Shown here: one piece after another, positions 39,451-49,596 of the stretch | Layout: every line of letters starts with the position of its first letter | Position numbering within the stretch: the first letter of the stretch is position 1 | Origin: Vibrio maritimus | Lineage (GTDB): Bacteria; Pseudomonadota; Gammaproteobacteria; Enterobacterales; Vibrionaceae | Reading direction: 5' to 3' | Length of the DNA: 64,000 nucleotides | NCBI GenBank assembly: GCA_000755425.1 | Contig: BBMT01000013.1 | Location: 62,001-126,000 of the forward strand | The notes under the pieces: model-generated | The model's database searches: none | What the model was told of the DNA's origin: nothing | What the model saw: only the letters and a program-made list of their open reading frames with translations | Made by a program: the position numbers and the translations under genes

Positions 39451-40426
39451 CTACTTGCTTGGGTTTTCAGCCACTAAAACTGCGCGTCTAGGTGCTGGAT
39501 AGCCTTCGACAGTTTTGCTTGGATCGTTAGGATCTAAGTATTCAGGCAGTGAATTATGTGTCATCCAACCTGTCGTGCGTTGCTCGTCTGTCGAAGTTAC
39601 GTTTTCATCTACAATACGCACATTTACAAAGCCAACTTTTTCTAACCAAACTTTTAGTGCGCGCGCAGATGGGAAAAAGTACACATTGCGCATTTGTGCG
39701 TAGCGATCGACAGGCACAAGCACGGCATTTTCATCACCCTCGATAACCAAGGTCTCTAGCACTAGCTCGCCACCTGCGACCAATTGGTTCTTCAATTGGA
39801 TCAGATGGTCAAGCGGAGAGCGGCGGTGGTACAAAACACCCATGCTAAATACCGTATCAAAGGCTTGAAGCTCCGGAAGCTGCTCGATACCCAATGGTAG
39901 AAGGTGTGCGCGTTGGTCGCCGCCCATCAGTTTGCGAATCGCTTCAAACTGCACGAGGAATAGATGTGAAGTCGATGCCTACACAAAGACGCGCGCCTTC
40001 ACCAAGCATACGCCACATGTGATAACCATTGCCGCAGCCCACGTCCAAAACGGAACGATTTTTAAGTGGAGAGATGTGCGGTAATACGCGATCCCATTTC
40101 CAGTCAGAGCGCCATTCTGTGTCAATATGAATGTCATGAACGCGATAAGGACCTTTGCGCCATGGGTGGAAGGTGCGCAGCAGGTTTTCTAGCTTCTTCA
40201 TTTCGCCTATCGCGAGCGGATCATTGTTCGCCAGAGATACTTCTGATTTCAGTTCAACATTATCAGGCTGACCCGTTTGAATTTTAGCGAGTGCACGCAA
40301 CCAACGGTCAAAATCCCCGTGCTCGGCATTCTGCCAGTCGGTGAGTTGCTGTGGCAGGATGTTAAGCCAAGGCTGAAGTTTGGTATCTTGAGCGATGAGC
40401 TGATAAAAGTTAGCAAAGTTAAACAT
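39451..40426 (-). CDS. cmoB: tRNA U34 carboxymethyltransferase CmoB (one apparent frameshift)
   Basis: Transfers the carboxymethyl group of carboxy-SAM to 5-hydroxyuridine at wobble position 34 of certain tRNAs, giving cmo5U. The start is ATG 40426 (MFNFANFYQLIAQD). Family segments: FHPWRKGPYRV, IDTEWRSDWKWDRVLPH, SAM motif VLDVGCGNGYHMWRM, and the ending DPSKTVEGYPAPRRAVL. The frame breaks near 39975, where GACCCTTCAC appears as GACTTCAC (CC lost). Restoring it gives GIDPSHLFLVQFEA, as in E. coli. Restored length 325 residues. It follows cmoA by 71 bases. Confidence 0.96.
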
Positions 40427-40497
40427 GAAACTCTCAACAATAATGGGTGACAATAGCTAGGGTAAAATTAGTGTGCAGATTATTTATAGGCTGCAGT

Positions 40498-41224
40498 TTA
40501 CTTAATGGCGAACATAGAGCCGAAGTTAAAGCATTGGAACCAGACTTCGTAGCTAGTAAAGCCAATCTCTTTGAAGCGCTCTTTGTGCATTGTGATTGAG
40601 TCAGGACGCATCACATTTTCAATGGCACTGCGTTTTTGACTGATTTCAAGCTCGCTGTAGCCGTTAGCGCGCTTAAAGTCATGATGCAGGTCGATGAGTA
40701 GCTCGTTTGAGTTCTCATCTTCAAACACATACTTCTCAGACAGAATTAGAATGCCGCCTGGGCGCAAACCAGTGTAGATTTTTTCAAGCAGCGCACGGCG
40801 ATCGTCTGGTGATAGAAACTGTAGGGTAAAGTTAAGTACCACAACAGAGGCATCTTTGATTTCAATATCGCGAATGTCTGCCTCGACGACAGTCACAGGA
40901 GTGTCTGAGCGGTAGGCGTTGACGTGCAACTTACAGCGCTCAACCATTGCTGATGAATTATCGACGGCAATGATCTGACAACCTTCTTGCTGATATTACG
41001 ACGCATAGACAGCGTAGCCGCGCCAAGTGAACAACCCAAATCGTAAATAGTAGAGTGTGGCTTAGCAAAACGTTCTGCCAACATACCAATTGCAGAAATA
41101 ATGTTGCTGTAGCCAGGTAGCTACGCTGGATCATATCTGGAAAGACTTCTGCCACTCGCTCATCAAAGGTGAAATCACCAATTCTGTCGATAGGAGCAGA
41201 GAAAATGGTGTCTTTATTCTGCAT
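40498..41224 (-). CDS. cmoA: Carboxy-S-adenosylmethionine synthase CmoA (two apparent frameshifts)
   Basis: Makes carboxy-SAM from SAM and prephenate, the donor used by CmoB. ATG 41224 (MQNKDTIFSAPIDRIGDFTF) has GGGGA eight bases upstream. Motifs: FDERVAEVFPDMIQRS, MLAERFAKPHSTIYDLGCSL, VVVLNFTLQFL and HHDFKRANGYSELEISQKR, matching E. coli throughout. Frame breaks near 41118 (a base missing after CGTAGC) and 40983 (ATCCAG read as ATCAG). Restored length about 242 residues. It forms a unit with cmoB and probably with yecE upstream. Confidence 0.95.
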
Positions 41225-41342
41225 GTTAAGATTCCCCATTGCCGATTCGGACGGACGCAATAAAAAAGGCGCGCATTTTACGTTATTTCAGCCGAAATGT
41301 CATTAATGCTTTCAAAGCCAGTATCACTGAGTAGTTGGGCGG

Positions 41343-42220
41343 CTAAAACATCGAGATTTGATGGTCATCGCGAAGGCAAGGAAAGGTCGGTTTATCGCTT
41401 AAAGTTATATTGTCCGCTAGCGAAGATTTGAGCTCCTTATAGAGCTTGATTGCCAGTTCCGGCGCTTCAACATTGTCTGGCGTGTGGATCATTAAATAGG
41501 CTGTTTACTTTGCTCAATCCACTGCGCCAGCTTCTTCTCCCATGGTTTAAAAAACGCCAAGTTGGCTTCCATATCTGGGTGACCTATAAAACGGATCATT
41601 GGATGATCGGCGGTGGCAATGGCATGTACGGGTACTTTGGGCTTTTTATCGTGAGCATCAATGACCGCGGCGGTTGTTGGAGCCGCAGCAAAAACGGGAC
41701 GAGAGTCCATGATAATGCGGTCGATGTGATGCTCCATAAGCCATTGATTGAAGACCCGCTCTTCCTCAGACTTGTTGAAAAAGCCCAAATGCCTCACTTC
41801 AACGCCAAGTTTCATCTCAGACGGAAATTTGGCACAGAATGCTTGCAGAGCAGGGAGATCAGCAGGTGAAAACTTGCTCGGTAGTTGAATTGTCCACATA
41901 CCCACTTTATGGTGCAAAGGTGCCATTACCTGTAGGAAGGCCATGAGCTCGTCTTGGCACTGGTTGAGCATTCGCTCATGGGTAATCGCTTTTGGAAGTT
42001 TAAAGGTAAAGCGGAAATCCTCAGAGGTCGCGTCATTCCAAGTGGCGACCGTTTTTGCGCTCGGCGTGGCGTAAAACGTTGTGTTGCCCTCGACCGTATC
42101 AAATACGGAGGCGTATCGTGCTAAGCGCTCCCCAGGCTTGGTGCCTTTTCCGTAGAAAGAGTGCTGCCAGTCATTGTGAGACCACATGGTCAATCCAAGT
42201 CGCAATGTTGGTTCACTCAT
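41343..42220 (-). CDS. yecE: DUF72 family protein YecE (one apparent frameshift)
   Basis: TIM-barrel-like DUF72 protein of unknown function that often neighbours cmoAB and aspS. It starts MSEPTLRLGLTMWSHNDWQH and has the conserved FDTVEGNTTFYATPS, FTFKLPKAITHERML and IMDSRPV segments. Near 41493 the minus strand reads CAGCCTATTTAATG; restoring CAGCCCTATTTAATG gives QPYLMIHTPDNVEAPELA and continues to a TAG at 41343-41345, ending HQISMF. Restored length 292 residues. Divergent from aspS with a 268-base gap. Confidence 0.9.
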
Positions 42221-42488
42221 TTCTCATCCTTTCAATTCAAGTCAACAAAAGCCGATAAGGAATAGGATTTGTTGATATTTTGTCCGTTTCAAGTGTTCTT
42301 GCTCAGCAACAGGCAATTAAACACAACAATTCTATCAAATTAGGTCGATTTTAGACGATTTTCCGAGTATAAATGAACCTTTGATTTTGTGGGTGGATTT
42401 AGTATTGGCGACTTTTCATGCCATCACCCACAATATAGATTTCATATAAACGTTTTCATATAAACAATCGGAAATTGGGAAATTCATT

Positions 42489-44266
42489 ATGCGTAGCCAT
42501 TACTGTGGTCACCTGAACAAGTCCCTTGCAGGACAAACTGTAGAACTGTGCGGCTGGGTAAACCGTCGTCGTGATTTAGGCGGTCTTATCTTTATTGATA
42601 TGCGAGATCGTGAAGGTATCGTTCAGGTTGTTGTTGATCCAGATATGGCTGATGCTTATGAAGTAGCGAACCAACTTCGTAACGAATTCTGCATCAAGCT
42701 GACTGGTGAAGTTCGTGTGCGTCCAGAGAGCCAAGTAAACAAAGACATGGCGACAGGTGAAGTAGAGATCCTTGCAAAAGGTCTTGAAATCATCAACCGT
42801 AGCGACGTGCTACCTCTAGACTTCAACCAAACGAATACTGAAGAGCAACGTCTTAAGTACCGTTACATCGACCTACGTCGTCCAGAGATGAGCGACCGTA
42901 TTAAACTGCGTGCTAAAGCATCGAGCTTCGTTCGCCGTTTCCTAGATGACAACGGCTTCCTAGACATTGAAACACCAGTACTAACAAAGGCGACACCAGA
43001 GGGTGCTCGTGACTATCTAGTACCAAGCCGTGTGCACAAAGGTTCGTTCTACGCACTTCCTCAGTCTCCACAGCTATTCAAACAGCTACTGATGATGTCT
43101 GGCTTCGACCGTTACTACCAAATCGTTAAGTGTTTCCGTGATGAAGACTTACGTGCTGACCGTCAACCAGAATTCACACAGATCGATATCGAAACATCAT
43201 TTATGTCGGCTGACCAAGTACGTGAAGTGACTGAAAAAATGGTTCGCGACATGTGGCAAGAGCTACTGAACGTAGACCTAGGTCAGTCCCAGTGATGCCG
43301 TTCTCTGAAGCGATTCGTCGTTTTGGTAGCGACAAACCAGATCTACGTAACCCACTAGAGCTAGTGGACGTTGCTGATCTAGTGAAAGACGTTGAGTTCA
43401 AAGTATTCTCAGGCCCAGCAAACGACGAGAAAGGTCGCGTAGCGGTTATCCGTGTACCAGGCGGCGCTTCTCTAACTCGTAAGCAAATCGACAGCTACGC
43501 TGAGTACGTAGGTATCTACGGCGCGAAAGGCCTAGCATGGATGAAGGTTAACGACCGTGCTGCTGGCGTGGAAGGTATCCAATCTCCAGTTGCTAAGTTC
43601 CTTAATGAAGAAGTGATCAACGGTATTCTAGAGCGTACAAACGCAGAATCTGGTGACATCATCCTATTCGGCGCAGACAAAGCAAACACTGTTGCTGAAG
43701 CAATGGGCGCGCTACGTCTTAAGCTTGGTAAAGATCTTGAGCTTACTAACGAGTCTATGTGGGCTCCACTATGGGTTGTTGACTTCCCAATGTTCGAAGA
43801 AGATGACGAGGGTAACCTGCACGCAATGCACCACCCATTCACGTCTCCTCTTGGCATGACAGCGGAAGAGCTAAAAGCGAACCCAGCGGCAGCAAACTCT
43901 AATGCGTACGACATGGTTCTAAATGGCTATGAAGTAGGTGGCGGCTCTGTTCGTATTCACAACGCAGAAATGCAAGCTGCGGTATTTGAGATTCTTGGTA
44001 TCGATGCTGAAGAGCAACGCGAGAAGTTTGGTTTCCTACTAGACGCACTGAAGTTCGGTACACCACCACACGCAGGTCTAGCATTCGGTCTTGACCGTCT
44101 AGTGATGCTGCTTTGTGGCACAGAGAACATCCGTGACGTTATTGCATTCCCGAAAACAACCGCAGCAGCATGTCTACTAACAGACGCACCAAGCGCAGCA
44201 AACCCAGCAGCACTTGAAGAGCTAGCGATTGCAGTAACGGCAGCGAAAGAGAAGAAAGACGCTTAA
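42489..44266 (+). CDS. aspS: Aspartate-tRNA ligase AspS (one apparent frameshift)
   Basis: Essential class II aminoacyl-tRNA synthetase charging tRNA-Asp. OB-fold anticodon domain at the N-terminus (MRSHYCGHLNKSLAGQTVEL, CGWVNRRRDLGGLIFIDMRD). Catalytic motif 2 is in CFRDEDLRADRQPEFTQIDI, the bacterial GAD insertion follows, and motif 3 is AGLAFGLDRLVMLL. The frame breaks near 43287: GGTCAGTCCCAGTG should read GGTCAGTTCCCAGTG, giving the usual LGQFPVMPFSEAI. Restored length 592 residues. Because the gene is essential, this shift is strong evidence for sequencing errors in the window. Codon use is highly biased, as for a well-expressed gene. Confidence 0.98.
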
Positions 44267-44307
44267 TCTTTCTCGTGTGTTGCGGCGATGCGCAGTTAGC
44301 CTATTAG

Positions 44308-44419
44308 CTCCTCCCCTTACTAAGGGGAGGCTGGGAGGGTGCTCTTTTCTTGCTTATTGATTGAAATAAAGCAGTAAGATCAAGAGCACCCCCTCTAACT
44401 CGCCCTTAGTAAGGGGGAG
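44308..44419. repeat. Long palindromic repeat element downstream of aspS
   Basis: Two arms of about 38 bases (44308-44346 and 44382-44419) are imperfect inverted copies, each holding a smaller palindrome around CTTACTAAG or CTTAGTAAG flanked by C and G runs. The whole could fold into a long cruciform. It lies between the aspS stop and its terminator. The layout is that of a dispersed palindromic element rather than of coding DNA. Confidence 0.75.
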
Positions 44420-44465
44420 AACAACAGGCTCGTTATTACGTAACATCGCAAATCGCAACACACAA

Positions 44466-44495
44466 CAAAAACTCCCGCATTTGCGGGAGTTTTTG
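44466..44495 (+). terminator. Terminator after aspS
   Basis: CAAAAACTCCCGC (44466-44478) and GCGGGAGTTTTTG (44483-44495) form a perfect stem with an ATTT loop, just upstream of yebC. Confidence 0.9.
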
Positions 44496-44562
44496 TTTCT
44501 AAATTCTGTATAGTTATACCACTCTATAAAAATCCAACTTCATAGAACTCAAAGGATTAACC

Positions 44563-45309
44563 ATGGCAGGTCACAGTAAATGGGCGAACATTCGTCATCG
44601 TAAAGCCGCGCAGGACGCTAAGCGTGGCAAAATCTTCACCAAACTCATTCGTGAAATTGTTGTTGCCGCAAAAGAGGGTGGTGGCGAGATTGACAACAAT
44701 CCAAGACTTCGCGCTGCAATCGACAAAGCACTGTCAAACAACATGACTCGCGACACAGTAAACCGCGCGGTATCTCGTGGTGCTGGTGGTGAGGGTGATG
44801 ACAACATGGAGACCGTTATCTACGAAGGTTACGGACCGGGTGGCACTGCTGTGATGGTGGAATGTATGACAGACAACCGCAATCGTACTGTTTCTGGTGT
44901 TCGTCACGCATTCTCAAAAGCGGGTGGTAACCTAGGCACTGATGGCAGTGTTAACTACCTATTCGATAAGAAAGGGGTTATCTCATACGCGCCGGGTTTA
45001 GATGAAGACGAGGTCATGGAAGTCGCTCTTGAAGGCGGTGCCGATGATATTGAAACCGGTGAAGATGGCGCGATCGATGTATACACCGATCCTTCAGAAT
45101 TTGGGGCGGTTAAAGACGCTTTAGACGAAGCTGGTTTTGAAGCATCAAACGCGGAAGTAACCCTAGTACCATCAACGAAAGCCGATCTAGATGAGTCTAC
45201 CGCGCCAAAATTGTTGCGACTTATTGATGTATTGGAAGATCTCGATGACGTCCAAGAGGTTTACCACAACGGTGACATCTCTGATGAAGTTGCAGCGACG
45301 TTAGAATAA
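44563..45309 (+). CDS. yebC: YebC/PmpR family protein
   Basis: Conserved YebC-type protein, described as a DNA-binding transcriptional regulator in some bacteria and as a translation factor for difficult proline motifs in others. N-terminus MAGHSKWANIRHRKAAQDAK is the family signature; GAGGEGDDNMETVIYEGYGPGG lies at residues 76-97. Length 248 residues, intact. It precedes ruvC by 13 bases, the standard gammaproteobacterial order yebC-ruvC. Confidence 0.96.
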   Translation: MAGHSKWANIRHRKAAQDAKRGKIFTKLIREIVVAAKEGGGEIDNNPRLRAAIDKALSNNMTRDTVNRAVSRGAGGEGDDNMETVIYEGYGPGGTAVMVECMTDNRNRTVSGVRHAFSKAGGNLGTDGSVNYLFDKKGVISYAPGLDEDEVMEVALEGGADDIETGEDGAIDVYTDPSEFGAVKDALDEAGFEASNAEVTLVPSTKADLDESTAPKLLRLIDVLEDLDDVQEVYHNGDISDEVAATLE

Positions 45310-45322
45310 GTAGCGAGAAGCA

Positions 45323-45844
45323 ATGTCTATTATTTTAGGAATCGACCCAGGCTCACGAATCACCGGTTATGGTGTAATTCGTCAGCAGGGGCGACATTTG
45401 CAGTATTTGGGGAGCGGTTGTATCCGCACCTCAGAAAAAGAATTACCCGGTCGACTAAAACAGATCTACGCTGGTGTCAGTGAAATCATTACTCAGTTTC
45501 AACCGGATGTGTTCGCAATTGAACAGGTCTTCATGGCCAAAAATGCCGACTCAGCACTGAAGCTTGGCCAAGCAAGAGGTAGCGCGATTGTCGCTGCGGT
45601 CAACAACGACCTTCCCGTCTACGAGTACGCGGCAAGGCTTATCAAACAAGCGGTTGTAGGCACCGGTGGCGCGGATAAAGCCCAGGTTCAACACATGGTC
45701 ATGGCGATGTTGAAGCTACCTTCAAAGCCGCAAGCGGACGCTGCCGATGCACTCGGTGTTGCTATCTGTCATGCCAACACTAACAAAACGCTCGTTGCTC
45801 TAGCGGGTAAAGCGAGTGGTGCACGCAAAGGTCGCTACCGCTAA
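45323..45844 (+). CDS. ruvC: Holliday junction resolvase RuvC
   Basis: Endonuclease that cleaves Holliday junctions in complex with RuvAB. N-terminus MSIILGIDPGSRITGYGVI carries the first catalytic Asp (residue 7); AIEQVFMAKNADSALKLGQARG has the Glu near 66, and the acidic residues ADAADALGVAICH lie near 140. Length 173 residues, intact. Unlike in E. coli, a chemoreceptor gene separates ruvC from ruvAB. Confidence 0.97.
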   Translation: MSIILGIDPGSRITGYGVIRQQGRHLQYLGSGCIRTSEKELPGRLKQIYAGVSEIITQFQPDVFAIEQVFMAKNADSALKLGQARGSAIVAAVNNDLPVYEYAARLIKQAVVGTGGADKAQVQHMVMAMLKLPSKPQADAADALGVAICHANTNKTLVALAGKASGARKGRYR

Positions 45845-45986
45845 CGATTGGAAATCGATAGTTTTAACGATAACCAGCCCACAGTTTTAGAGCTTTTTAC
45901 CTAGCGTGTCTTGTTAATCATTTGTTAACTTCCTAAGATTGGTCTGATGAGTGACTCAAAGGACCAATAATAAGGAAAACAAAGGC

Positions 45987-47413
45987 ATGTGGCACAACTT
46001 AATAAATAACGCTCAAAGTCTCTCCCGCAATACTCTTCGCAAAGCTGAAATCACCGCTGTATTTACTGTTGTCGCGCTGGTCGTTGGTCTGTACAGCGCT
46101 GTTAAGTGGCAATCTAATGGCCATGCACTGCTGTTTCTAACGTCGGTACTGCTTATTGCAATCGAAGTAATTGGCTTAGTGGTGTTGCGATTCACTAAGC
46201 AAATCACGCTAGCGCTCAATATTGGCTTTCTTGGGATGGTTGTACATGCAGTGAACATCATTTATCAAAGTGGTGGTATCGTCGATTCAACTCAGGCATT
46301 TTGGGCTCCCTTGCTGATTGTCGCCTTCTATCTCTCGGCTTCTAGAGCGATGGCGCTGACTTGGAGTATTGGTATTCTGTTGGTCGCGGGCGTTATGACC
46401 TATCTTCACACTAGCGGCTTTTCATTCCCAACTATTGCACTATCGGCGTCAAAACAAAATGTCGAGATTTGGTCTGGTATGCTTCTGCCACTTTGTGTGA
46501 TTTGTTTCGCTCAGAGCTTTACCGCGAAGCAAAAAGAAAGTGCAATTCATCGTGCAGAAAAAGCGATGAAAGAGAGTGCACTGCAAGCCGAAAAAGCGTC
46601 GCAAGGTGAAAAGCGTATGGATGGCATGCTAGTGACCGTAAATGCGAGTGTGAAAGAGCTCGATGAAGTCATCCATCAGGTGAATACGCAATCGTCGCAG
46701 CTCAACTCAAATGTACAGTCGTTGGGAATGAACAGCGCATCACAAGCGAGCGCAGCAGAGGAGATGAGTCAGCAACTAGAGCAGTTGTCCTCTTTTACTC
46801 AAGAGTCTGTGAACTTCATGGAACAAGTCATTGGCCAAACCGACGCTATCAAACAGCAAGCGGAAAGCAGTTCTGAAATGCTCAATGCCTCGACCGAGCG
46901 ATTGCCAATATTGATAATAGTAACCAAAAAGTTGTGTCTGTAATTGAGCTCATCACTTCAGTGGCTGAGCAAACCAACTTGTTGGCATTAAATGCGGCCA
47001 TTGAAGCGGCTCGAGCGGGCGACCATGGTCGTGGTTTTGCAGTTGTTGCTGAGCAGGTGAGAGAGCTTTCTTCGAAGACCAGTAATTCGGTTGAGGAAAT
47101 TCGCACATTAATCAGTAACAGTCAGCAACAGATTGACTCGGGGCAGCAGACCATTCAAACCACGGTAAAAGAGCTCAGCCAGATGATTGAGCAAGTCCAA
47201 GTCATTTCAACTGAAATCACCGACCTCAGTCACTTAGTTACCCAGCAAAATCAGGCGATAGGAGAGCTAGATCAGGCGAGTAGTGATGTGGCACGTTCTG
47301 TAACAGGGAGCAAAGCGATTGCTGAGGATATTCAAACCATCAGTGACGAGCTCAATCAACAGATTGCAGAAGGCACTGAGCTGTCCGAGCGATTGCGCTC
47401 AGCTATGAGTTAA
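45987..47413 (+). CDS. Methyl-accepting chemotaxis protein with multi-helix N-terminus (receptor 3, one apparent frameshift)
   Basis: Chemoreceptor without a large periplasmic domain. About six hydrophobic segments lie in residues 25-185 (for example AVFTVVALVVGLYSAVKW, ALLFLTSVLLIAIEVIGLVV, AFWAPLLIVAFYLSASRAMA). The methyl-accepting domain follows, with AEQTNLLALNAAIEAARAGD near residue 325. The frame breaks near 46905, where one base is missing from GAGCG.ATTGCC; restoring it gives RIANIDNSNQKVVSVIEL. ATG 45987 is chosen over a GTG 36 bases upstream because a TAAGGA precedes it. Restored length 475 residues. The sensing mode may be intramembrane; ligand unknown. Confidence 0.9.
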
Positions 47414-47427
47414 AATGTGAAGAGAAT

Positions 47428-47447
47428 AACTGGATACCCATCCAGTT
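47428..47447 (+). promoter_or_regulatory. LexA (SOS) box upstream of ruvAB, embedded in a 13-bp palindrome
   Basis: AACTGGATACCCATCCAGTT fits the LexA core CTG-N10-CAG and closely resembles the E. coli ruvA box (CTGGATATCTATCCAG). It is the centre of a longer perfect inverted repeat, 47423-47435 with 47440-47452, that directly follows the receptor 3 stop and may also act as a weak terminator. It lies 46 bases before the ruvA start. Confidence 0.82.
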
Positions 47448-47493
47448 ATTCTATATCCTAAGCCCTATTGCAACAAACAATGAGACATAGACT

Positions 47494-48111
47494 GTGATAG
47501 GACGACTGCGTGGCACGCTAATCGAAAAGCAACCCCCTGAGCTACTGATTGAAGTTGGTGGAGTAGGGTACGAAGTTCAAATGCCAATGAGCTGTTTTTA
47601 TGAGCTGCCAGAAATTGGTCAAGAAGCCATTATTTACACCCATTTTGTCGTTCGTGAAGATGCACAGCTTCTTTACGGTTTCAATACAGTGCGTGAGCGC
47701 GCTCTGTTCCGCGAAGTCATCAAAGCTAACGGTGTCGGCCCTAAATTGGGCTTGGGTATCCTATCTGGTATGTCTGCCAGCCAATTTGTCTCGTGCGTTG
47801 AGCGCGAAGATATCTCCACACTTGTTAAGTTGCCTGGCGTGGGTAAGAAAACCGCTGAACGTCTTGTCGTTGAAATGAAAGACCGCCTCAAAGGTTGGGG
47901 AGCCGGTGATCTATTCACACCAGCAACCGATGCTGCGCCGATGGACAGTGTTGGCGCAATGTCTAGCGAAAGCGCCGAAGAAGAGGCGGTGAGCGCACTA
48001 TTGGCACTCGGTTACAAGCCGACACAAGCATCGAAAGTGGTTTCTCAAGTCGCGAAACCAGACATGACCAGTGAAGCGCTGATCCGCGAAGCACTGCGTG
48101 CTATGGTTTAA
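47494..48111 (+). CDS. ruvA: Holliday junction branch migration protein RuvA
   Basis: Binds Holliday junctions and loads the RuvB helicase. GTG start at 47494 gives MIGRLRGTLIEKQPPELLIE, the standard N-terminus. The helix-hairpin-helix motifs are in EVIKANGVGPKLGLGIL (near 71) and LVKLPGVGKKTAERLVVEMK (near 108). The C-terminal domain III that contacts RuvB is at about 155-205. Length 205 residues, intact. ruvB follows after 49 bases. Confidence 0.97.
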   Translation: MIGRLRGTLIEKQPPELLIEVGGVGYEVQMPMSCFYELPEIGQEAIIYTHFVVREDAQLLYGFNTVRERALFREVIKANGVGPKLGLGILSGMSASQFVSCVEREDISTLVKLPGVGKKTAERLVVEMKDRLKGWGAGDLFTPATDAAPMDSVGAMSSESAEEEAVSALLALGYKPTQASKVVSQVAKPDMTSEALIREALRAMV

Positions 48112-48160
48112 TGACTAAGCGCTATTTTTAGAGAGACAGTGAGTGTAGAGAGACAGTGAG

Positions 48161-49166
48161 ATGATTGAAGCCGATCGCTTAATCGCCCCAGAAAACCCAG
48201 TTTTCCGTGATGAAGATGTCATCGATAGAGCTATTCGTCCTAAGAAGCTGGCTGACTATGAAGGTCAGGAGCACGTTAGCGACCAGATGGAAATTTTCAT
48301 CAAAGCCGCACAATTACGTAACGAAGCGCTCGACCACCTATTGATATTCGGACCTCCTGGTCTGGGTAAAACCACGTTGGCGAATATCGTTGCTAACGAG
48401 ATGGAAGTAAACATCCGTACACTTCGGGGCCTGTACTTGAAAAAGCAGGCGACCTTGCTGCGCTTCTGACCAATCTCGAAGAAAACGATGTACTGTTCAT
48501 TGACGAGATCCACCGTCTTAGCCCAATGGTAGAAGAGGTGCTGTATCCGGCGATGGAAGACTATCAGCTAGATATCATGATTGGTGAAGGGCCTGCCGCT
48601 CGCTCCATTAAAATTGATTTGCCGCCGTTTACACTTATTGGTGCAACGACGCGCGCTGGCTCATTAACATCACCACTTCGCGATCGTTTCGGTATCGTGC
48701 AGCGTTTGGAATACTACAAAATTGCTGACCTGCAAAAGATTGTGCAGCGCAGTGCTGGCTGCTTAGGCTTGTCGATGGAACCGGAAGGAGCGTTGGAGAT
48801 TGCCCGCCGTGCCCGTGGTACACCTCGTATCGCCAACCGACTACTACGCCGTGTACGTGACTATGCAGAGGTGAAAGGTAACGGTCATATCTGTGCTGAT
48901 ATTGCAGACAAAGCTCTGAACATGCTTGATGTCGATAACCAAGGTTTCGATTACATGGATAGGAAGCTCCTGCTTGCCATCATGGAGAAATTCTCTGGCG
49001 GTCCTGTTGGGCTAGACAACCTCGCAGCGGCGATTGGTGAAGAGAAAGACACGATTGAAGATGTCATCGAACCTTACTTGATTCAGCAGGGCTATCTGCA
49101 ACGCACCCCGCGAGGCGTATTGCATCAGATAGAGCTTACTTGCACTTTGGAATTGATAAAGATTAA
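48161..49166 (+). CDS. ruvB: Holliday junction helicase RuvB (two apparent frameshifts)
   Basis: AAA+ motor that drives branch migration with RuvA. Motifs: Walker A GPPGLGKTTLA near residue 64, Walker B VLFIDEIHRLSP, sensor GATTRAGSLTSPLRDRFG, and arginine finger region GTPRIANRLLRRVRD. Frame breaks near 48422 (ACCACTTCG or ACAACTTCG read as ACACTTCG) and 49112 (GGCCGT read as GGCGT). Restoring them gives [20 protein letters not shown] and the normal ending QRTPRGRIASDRAYLHFGID, stopping at 49164-49166. Restored length 335 residues, as in E. coli. Confidence 0.97.
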
Positions 49167-49439
49167 AGTCTCGACGTAGGATTGGGATACGCAACCCATG
49201 TTCTACATCACAGAAATGAAATTTGTCAGACCAATTATTGAGCTGCATATTTGTAAAGTAATATTGCGAATATGCCGCTTTCTTTTATTTACATTTCCTA
49301 TCAATAAAATCTATCTATTTCGTGATTTTCGTTCACACGGTTACGCACATTGTTTATAATCCCTTGCTACTAAAGGGGTATTAGCTGCTGCTAATTTTCT
49401 TTTTTTGCTCACCACTTCAAACTCCCTTTCCAATTAAAA

Positions 49440-49453
49440 TTGATCTACATCAA
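49440..49453. promoter_or_regulatory. Perfect FNR box upstream of cydA
   Basis: TTGATCTACATCAA matches TTGAT-N4-ATCAA at all ten defined positions. It lies 265 bases before the cydA start. FNR is the oxygen-sensing regulator of the E. coli cyd operon. Confidence 0.85.
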
Positions 49454-49490
49454 TGTGATTAAAGATCGTACAATTCACTTCTTCGCTTTA

Positions 49491-49504
49491 TTGACTTATA
49501 TCAA
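49491..49504. promoter_or_regulatory. Second FNR-like box upstream of cydA
   Basis: TTGACTTATATCAA matches the FNR consensus at 9 of 10 positions, 51 bases (about five helical turns) from the first site, so both face the same side of the DNA. Confidence 0.7.
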
Positions 49505-49581
49505 AGCATTTTCCTGAATAAACCTTTTGAAACCAACTTAATTTCCCAGTAATATTAGCTCCAGCTATATTAGCGCAAGCT

Positions 49582-49596
49582 TAACAATTAACTAAC
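49582..49596 (-). promoter_or_regulatory. ArcA-like direct repeat upstream of cydA
   Basis: Read on the minus strand, GTTAGTTAATTGTTA contains two GTTA elements spaced 11 bases apart, close to the ArcA consensus GTTAATTAAATGTTA. ArcA activates cyd under micro-aerobic conditions in E. coli. Confidence 0.6.

Noticed and set aside
42489..44266. aspS, ruvB, tolQ and cydB as pseudogenes or programmed-frameshift genes
   Set aside because: The shifts are at non-conserved positions in short G/C runs, lack slippery heptamers with stimulatory structures, and affect indispensable genes. Sequencing error is simpler.
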